Of a stretch of 64,000 bases of DNA, positions 60,368 to 64,000 are shown piece after piece. The stretch spans positions 1 to 64,000 of the forward strand of contig JASJDM010000031.1 of NCBI GenBank assembly GCA_030065125.1. The letters run 5' to 3'. Numbering within the stretch: position 1 is the first letter of the stretch; every line of letters starts with the position of its first letter. This DNA is from Lysobacterales bacterium. GTDB taxonomy: Bacteria > Pseudomonadota > Gammaproteobacteria > Xanthomonadales > SZUA-38. A program made the position numbers and the translations under genes. The notes beneath the pieces were generated by a model, which had not been told where the DNA came from, ran no database searches, and saw only the letters and a list, made by a program, of their open reading frames with translations.

Positions 60368-60916
60368 ATGGACGAACTCTTCTGGTTGTCGGCCCACGAT
60401 TACTTTCTTGGATCCACGGTCAGCCCGGGGCACTGGGGCCGGGTCATGTCCAGCTGCGTGGTAGGCGAGTCCAACTCCATGGGCGCCGCGCGTCTGCCGC
60501 TGGCCCTGCGGGAGTACATCTTTGAGGCGGTCAGGCTGACGCAGTCACCCTTGCGCCCCAGCCGCCTGGCCAGCCTGTTCCTGTGTCCCTCGCTGCCAGC
60601 TGCGCAACAGCTGTTGGAGCGGGAGGCCCCGGTGCGAAATCATGAGTACGTGTACCGGGTGGAGCTGGTCGATGATGTGCCCGTTTTTCAGGCCAGCATG
60701 GACCTGGCGGTGATCAAGCCAGGGGATACGGTGGCGGCCATGACGGAAAAGGCGCGACGCTACTGGCGAGGATATGAGACCCGGCACATGGAGCTGCTGA
60801 CCATGAGCCCGATTCGAATCTGCGAACGGATATCCCTGGACGCTCCCCGTGGGCAAATGAAGCGGGGCAACGGCGCTGGAATTGGCGCGTCAGCGTCCCC
60901 GGAGAGCCTGCTGTGA
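60368..60916 (+). CDS. Unrecognised protein of the peptide cluster
   Basis: A 182-residue protein with no signal peptide or membrane segment. A strong ribosome site (ggaggagaag) precedes the ATG. I do not recognise the family firmly. The pattern LFWLSAHDYFLGSTVSPGHWGRV, then SRLASLFLCPSLPAAQQLLERE and EYVYRVELVDDVPVF, resembles small DUF2441-like or ADP-ribosyltransferase-fold proteins from memory only, unverified. It could be an immunity, modification or accessory protein for the two peptides. It sits behind a terminator, so it may be expressed at a low level or from its own promoter. Confidence 0.6.
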   Translation: MDELFWLSAHDYFLGSTVSPGHWGRVMSSCVVGESNSMGAARLPLALREYIFEAVRLTQSPLRPSRLASLFLCPSLPAAQQLLEREAPVRNHEYVYRVELVDDVPVFQASMDLAVIKPGDTVAAMTEKARRYWRGYETRHMELLTMSPIRICERISLDAPRGQMKRGNGAGIGASASPESLL

Positions 60917-61239
60917 ATCCGGAACATCTAGGATCTGACGGCCAACCATGCTTTGCCTATTCAGCAGAACTCCATCCAGCCCGCTTGCCAAGGGCCGCAC
61001 CGACCGCCAAGTCGTCCACCTGCGCGGACTGGTCCGGGGCGCCGGTGACGATGGCGGCCCGCCCCGCGGACTATCCTGGGAGGCTGACAGGCCGATTCGC
61101 GATATCGGTCAGCCCATCGCGGAATTCGGCATGGAGCAGCAAGTTGGCAGCCGTGGCGGCTGAAAAAGAGTTACCGCGGAAACATCTGCTGCGTGACGTC
61201 GGGGTCTGTTTTCGGCTGGACCGGGCGCTCGAATATCGC

Positions 61240-61830
61240 CTACAAAATGCGCTGCAACGACTCAATATTTTCGTACCGGTGGGCATTCCATCCAGCGTTT
61301 CTGGCAGCCTGTACGCAGGAGTCGGAGTCGTCCCAGAAGTGTATCTGATGCGGCTCACATTCGATCGCAGCCGCAACCCGGTCGAAGAACTGCCTGTCGG
61401 GCTTGGCGTATCCTAAATCGCAAGAGAAAAACAGGCGCTCAAACATGGACCCAAAGCCCATACAGTCACGAATGTAGTTGGCTCGAACCTGTTCCTGATT
61501 GGAGGCGAGATAGCAGTTGGCGCCTCCCTTGCTCAAGCCTTGAATATGCCTCAGAACCTTCGCATTCGGTTGATTGTCCGACTCCATCCACAAGTCAATG
61601 AATGCTTGCACTGTGTCCGGCCATTGCCACCGCTCGAGGTATGGCTTCACTGAATCAGACAGGTTCGCATTGCCGGTCAAACACTGCTTAAACGGGCCCG
61701 CAAAAAATTCTCGTGTCTCATCCCGAGAAATTCCGTATTTGACACTCAATGCATTCGCGAAGCCGCACGGGTCGATTGAAACTCCATCCCCGTCAAACAC
61801 GAATGCACACGTTTCAGTCTTGTGGGCCAT
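61240..61830 (-). CDS. HAD-superfamily hydrolase
   Basis: A 196-residue haloacid-dehalogenase-type phosphatase-like enzyme. Motif I is FVFDGDGVSID (Asp13, Asp15), motif II ASNQEQVR (Ser), motif III Lys in GYAKPDRQFF, motif IV HFWDDSDS. A helical cap lies between motifs I and II (about 20-85). Substrate unknown. It looks less G+C-rich than the surrounding genes. A GTTAGAC sequence lies just upstream of its ATG, resembling an integron core site, but no full attC is visible. A 504-bp plus-strand open frame overlaps its 3' end and is judged spurious. Confidence 0.78.
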   Translation of the reverse strand: MAHKTETCAFVFDGDGVSIDPCGFANALSVKYGISRDETREFFAGPFKQCLTGNANLSDSVKPYLERWQWPDTVQAFIDLWMESDNQPNAKVLRHIQGLSKGGANCYLASNQEQVRANYIRDCMGFGSMFERLFFSCDLGYAKPDRQFFDRVAAAIECEPHQIHFWDDSDSCVQAARNAGWNAHRYENIESLQRIL

Positions 61831-61954
61831 TGGCTGTCTAACTTGGAGAATCTGCGCTAGCTAATGGAACAGCATTCAAGAAAATTCGACAGGTCGCAAT
61901 GGCTCGTCAGTCGACTACCCATTCGGCCGGGCGGAGGTTTCTGTCATCTCAACT

Positions 61955-62437
61955 TCACTCCGGAATACGGTACAAACACAGTTCTTCCGCGGGCTCCGGT
62001 ATCCCGGTGACAAAATCATGAACGGACTGCAGACCTTCCTTGAGTCCCCGATAGTGGACCCGATCAAGGCACTCCTCCATCGTGTACCAGCCGTAGTCGG
62101 AGTGCTCCTCCGGCTCAAGGTGAATTCCTGTTGAACTGACTTCAGCAGCGTAAACGCCGATCACCTGCATTTCCCGAAAACGGCGATTGTAAATGATGTA
62201 GGCGTGTTCACCGGCCCAGATCGCAGCCGCCGTCAGTCCCAATTCGCCCAAGCGACGAATAATTGCGTTTTCTATTGGTTCGTCTTGCCGGACGAAATTG
62301 CTTGGTATCTGCCAAAACCTCCCACCGTTGAAGTGCCGGTCCGCTTTGGTCTGTGACGTGTAAAGAAGCAAATACCGAGTTGCATCCGAATCACGTCGAA
62401 AAGTCCACACATCGAACACGCCGGTTGCAAGTTTCAT
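61955..62437 (-). CDS. Nudix-type hydrolase with degenerate Nudix box
   Basis: A 160-residue Nudix-fold protein. N-terminal strand VFDVWTFRRDSDATRYLLL and the Gly-rich WQIPSNFVRQDEPIENAIIRRLGELGL cover the Nudix box (about 43-70). The box is degenerate: the leading Gly and one of the paired Glu residues of RExxEE are replaced, so activity may be reduced or the substrate unusual. The C-terminal part has DYGWYTMEECLDRV, as in other Nudix proteins. It and the HAD gene share orientation, and both look less G+C-rich than their neighbours. They may have entered the genome together (inference). Confidence 0.7.
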   Translation of the reverse strand: MKLATGVFDVWTFRRDSDATRYLLLYTSQTKADRHFNGGRFWQIPSNFVRQDEPIENAIIRRLGELGLTAAAIWAGEHAYIIYNRRFREMQVIGVYAAEVSSTGIHLEPEEHSDYGWYTMEECLDRVHYRGLKEGLQSVHDFVTGIPEPAEELCLYRIPE

Positions 62438-62640
62438 CCTGGGTCTTGTCTGTTAGTACTTGTGGAGAAGATCTGATTTGGGCCACTAGCCGTCGCCAAC
62501 ATACTACAGCTTGAGCGTACGCTCTGGGTCCAAGCCGACCGTCGCTTCAGATCCGCCGGCCGGAGCGCACCTCGGTCATTCCCTATGGCAATACCGCTAT
62601 GGCAGCGCCACCTAATGCCTAGGGTCTGAGGAACGCAACA

Positions 62641-63756
62641 ATGGGGTTCGAAACACGGCTCCGAGCAGTTATCGGCATCGCAGCGGGACTGTGGCTGATG
62701 TTGGCGGGTGCGCAGCCCGTGGGAACCGCCTTCACGTATCAGGGGGAACTGAAACACGGCGGGACCGTGGCAGAGGGTCCATATGACTTTCATTTCGAGC
62801 TGTTTGACGCAGGCGGCCTGTTGATTGGAGGCCCGCTCATTCTGGATGACGTTGCCGTGGCTGCGGGCGTATTCACCGTTGAACTGGACTTCGGTGCCGG
62901 GCCTTTCACCGGCAACGAGGTGTGGCTGGCCATCGCCGTTCGCGAAGGCGCCAGCAGCGGGGTTTTTGTGGACCTGCTGCCGCGCCAGAAGATCACCGCG
63001 GTTCCTTACGCGCTGCAGGCCGAGTTGGTCGCCATGGGTTCGGTAGGGGCAGCGGAGGTCGATTACACCGAGGTGCAGATTCGGGTTTCGGACTCCTGTC
63101 CTGCCGATCACTATCTTCGAGCGATTGGCCCCGGTGGGGAAGTAGACTGCCAGCCAGATGCCGATACCATCAACACCAACGCGGCCGTTCTGGATCAGGG
63201 CATTCTGGACACCGATCGCTACGATGCTTATGACGACCTGCTGGCATCTAATCGCCTGGATAACAACGATGGTAATGACCTGTTGCAGCGATGGCAGCTC
63301 GACCAGCACTTTCAGGGCAGAAGCGGCGCGCTGACGGTACCCGGCAATGCGTTCGACAGGCAGGGAACGTTCTGCATAGCTGACCGTAATCCCTATGGTA
63401 TCTACTTCGTCGCCGGAACCGGTGTCAACTGCAAGGCCATTGCAGCGATATCCCTCCCAGACGGTGTCAGTGTCAACTCCCTCAGCTGTCACGTGTACGA
63501 CAATGATTCATCTCCCGGCGCATTGATCAACGTTTCGTTCTGCGACATGTTGCTCAGTGGCACCGGCACCGCCTGCAGCCCTTCCTCCGATTCGATAGAC
63601 AGCCCCAACGACCAACTGCTGACCCGCGACCTGGGTGGCATCATCGTCGACAACAGCACTACGGGCTACTACCTGGAAGCCGGCTTTGGTACGGTAGCTC
63701 CGGTGGGCTCCAACGTTTCCCTGACGGGTTGCATCGTCCGCTACAAGGTTCAGTGA
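62641..63756 (+). CDS. Secreted protein of unknown function
   Basis: A 371-residue exported protein with a signal peptide of about 25 residues (ending AGAQ). The N-terminal 120 residues form a beta-rich domain (FTYQGELKHGGTVAEGPYDFHFEL, VFTVELDFGAGPFTGNEVWLAI, LLPRQKITAVPYA) that recurs at the start of many secreted proteins and tail-like structural proteins. The C-terminal half has six cysteines or more and may be disulfide-bonded. No catalytic motif is seen. The gene has no recognised neighbour with a related role. Confidence 0.65.
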   Translation: MGFETRLRAVIGIAAGLWLMLAGAQPVGTAFTYQGELKHGGTVAEGPYDFHFELFDAGGLLIGGPLILDDVAVAAGVFTVELDFGAGPFTGNEVWLAIAVREGASSGVFVDLLPRQKITAVPYALQAELVAMGSVGAAEVDYTEVQIRVSDSCPADHYLRAIGPGGEVDCQPDADTINTNAAVLDQGILDTDRYDAYDDLLASNRLDNNDGNDLLQRWQLDQHFQGRSGALTVPGNAFDRQGTFCIADRNPYGIYFVAGTGVNCKAIAAISLPDGVSVNSLSCHVYDNDSSPGALINVSFCDMLLSGTGTACSPSSDSIDSPNDQLLTRDLGGIIVDNSTTGYYLEAGFGTVAPVGSNVSLTGCIVRYKVQ

Positions 63757-63909
63757 CATCTGATTTAGATGACGGGCCTATGTGTAGTTCGGGTGCTGTT
63801 CTCTACCGGTGACTTCAATCTCACTAGCATCTACCCTGCCGGGGTAAACCCTGATGCGGCCCCGTTTGCCATCCGCTATGCTATTCGCGAGGCAAAAGGA
63901 GGTCGTTCG

Positions 63910-64000
63910 ATGAATCAGTCGAAGCTTTTTCAACCCTTTTGGCTGGCGCTGGCCGGCATTCTGGCCCTGTTGTCCGCGCCTGTTCTGGCCCAGAGCGGCG
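63910..64000 (+). CDS. Start of an exported protein, cut by the window end
   Basis: ATG at 63910 follows a near-perfect ribosome site (AGGAGGT, 63897-63903, six bases before the start). The first 30 codons encode a signal peptide of the form MNQSKLFQPFW followed by LALAGILALLSAPVLAQ. The reading frame continues off the right edge, so the product is unknown. The gene lies 153 bases beyond the previous stop and is probably separately controlled. Confidence 0.7.
   Translation, partial: MNQSKLFQPFWLALAGILALLSAPVLAQSG

Noticed and set aside
60913..61416. A 167-codon plus-strand frame after the peptide cluster
   Set aside because: Its last third is antisense to the HAD gene, its product is low-quality and unlike any family, and another frame competes in the same bases. 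A damaged gene at 60917-61239 remains possible but is unsupported.
61825..61845. Integron cassette reading of the HAD and Nudix genes
   Set aside because: GTTAGAC sits close upstream of the HAD start and fits a core site, but I find no matching inverse core site or attC-like hairpin, no core site before the Nudix gene and no integrase.

Overview
The window is a G+C-rich, gene-dense bacterial chromosome segment (roughly two-thirds G+C by eye, not computed). The gene set points to a gammaproteobacterium: glnA-ntrB-ntrC with a sigma54 promoter, MltF, UvrD, Dtd, UppP, a FadI-type thiolase, SrkA/YihE, YheT, a YdiI-type thioesterase and an LpxL-type acyltransferase. The many TPR/TolB-like regulators, kinase-ECF pairs, DUF1566 secreted proteins and Tat-dependent periplasmic proteins recall Xanthomonadales/Lysobacterales relatives such as Wenzhouxiangella. 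That placement is inference; no rRNA or marker search was possible. No rRNA, tRNA, CRISPR array, transposase or integrase was recognised.

Layout. 1-5.4 kb: a GH3 beta-glucosidase-like lipoprotein flanked by short repeats, a YkvA-like (DUF1232) protein, and an MltF-type lytic transglycosylase with two binding-protein domains. 5.6-17.1 kb: a 3183-residue secreted protein (pre-peptidase-like repeats, a VWA-like domain, Ig-like repeats, then an RHS/YD shell) followed by two secreted DUF1566 proteins. 17.2-24.4 kb (mostly minus strand): FadI-type thiolase, a TPR Ser/Thr kinase with its ECF sigma factor, an HTH/TolB/TPR regulator and a small exported protein. 24.4-30.6 kb: a methyltransferase divergent from EgtB, UvrD, and an ArsR-like repressor overlapping an SRPBCC gene. 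30.6-36.2 kb: a CadC-like regulator, a sulfotransferase and a second Ser/Thr kinase. 36.4-43.0 kb: a mostly overlapping plus-strand run of a TRAP-type binding lipoprotein, thioesterase, SrkA, PlsC, YheT, a Tat-exported degenerate aldo/keto reductase and a sorbosone-dehydrogenase-like protein. 43.1-52 kb: a membrane TolB/TPR protein, UppP, a two-repeat secreted protein, and the nitrogen module glnA-DUF4124-ntrB-ntrC. 52-54.7 kb: an HD-like protein, Dtd and an LpxL-type acyltransferase.

54.8-60.9 kb is the most distinctive region. An ECF sigma factor is divergent from a compact plus-strand cluster encoding an HlyD-type adaptor, a C39-peptidase ABC exporter with a visible Cys-His-Asp triad, a CPBP-family membrane protease, two small peptides with closely matching microcin-like double-glycine leaders (L-x-P-x-Q-[VI]-x-x-V-S-G-G), a strong terminator, and an unrecognised 182-residue protein. 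The simplest reading is a two-peptide secreted system, either bacteriocin-like or signalling. Its core peptides match no class I recognise. The window closes with minus-strand HAD and Nudix-like genes that look less G+C-rich, an exported protein, and the start of another exported protein cut by the window edge.
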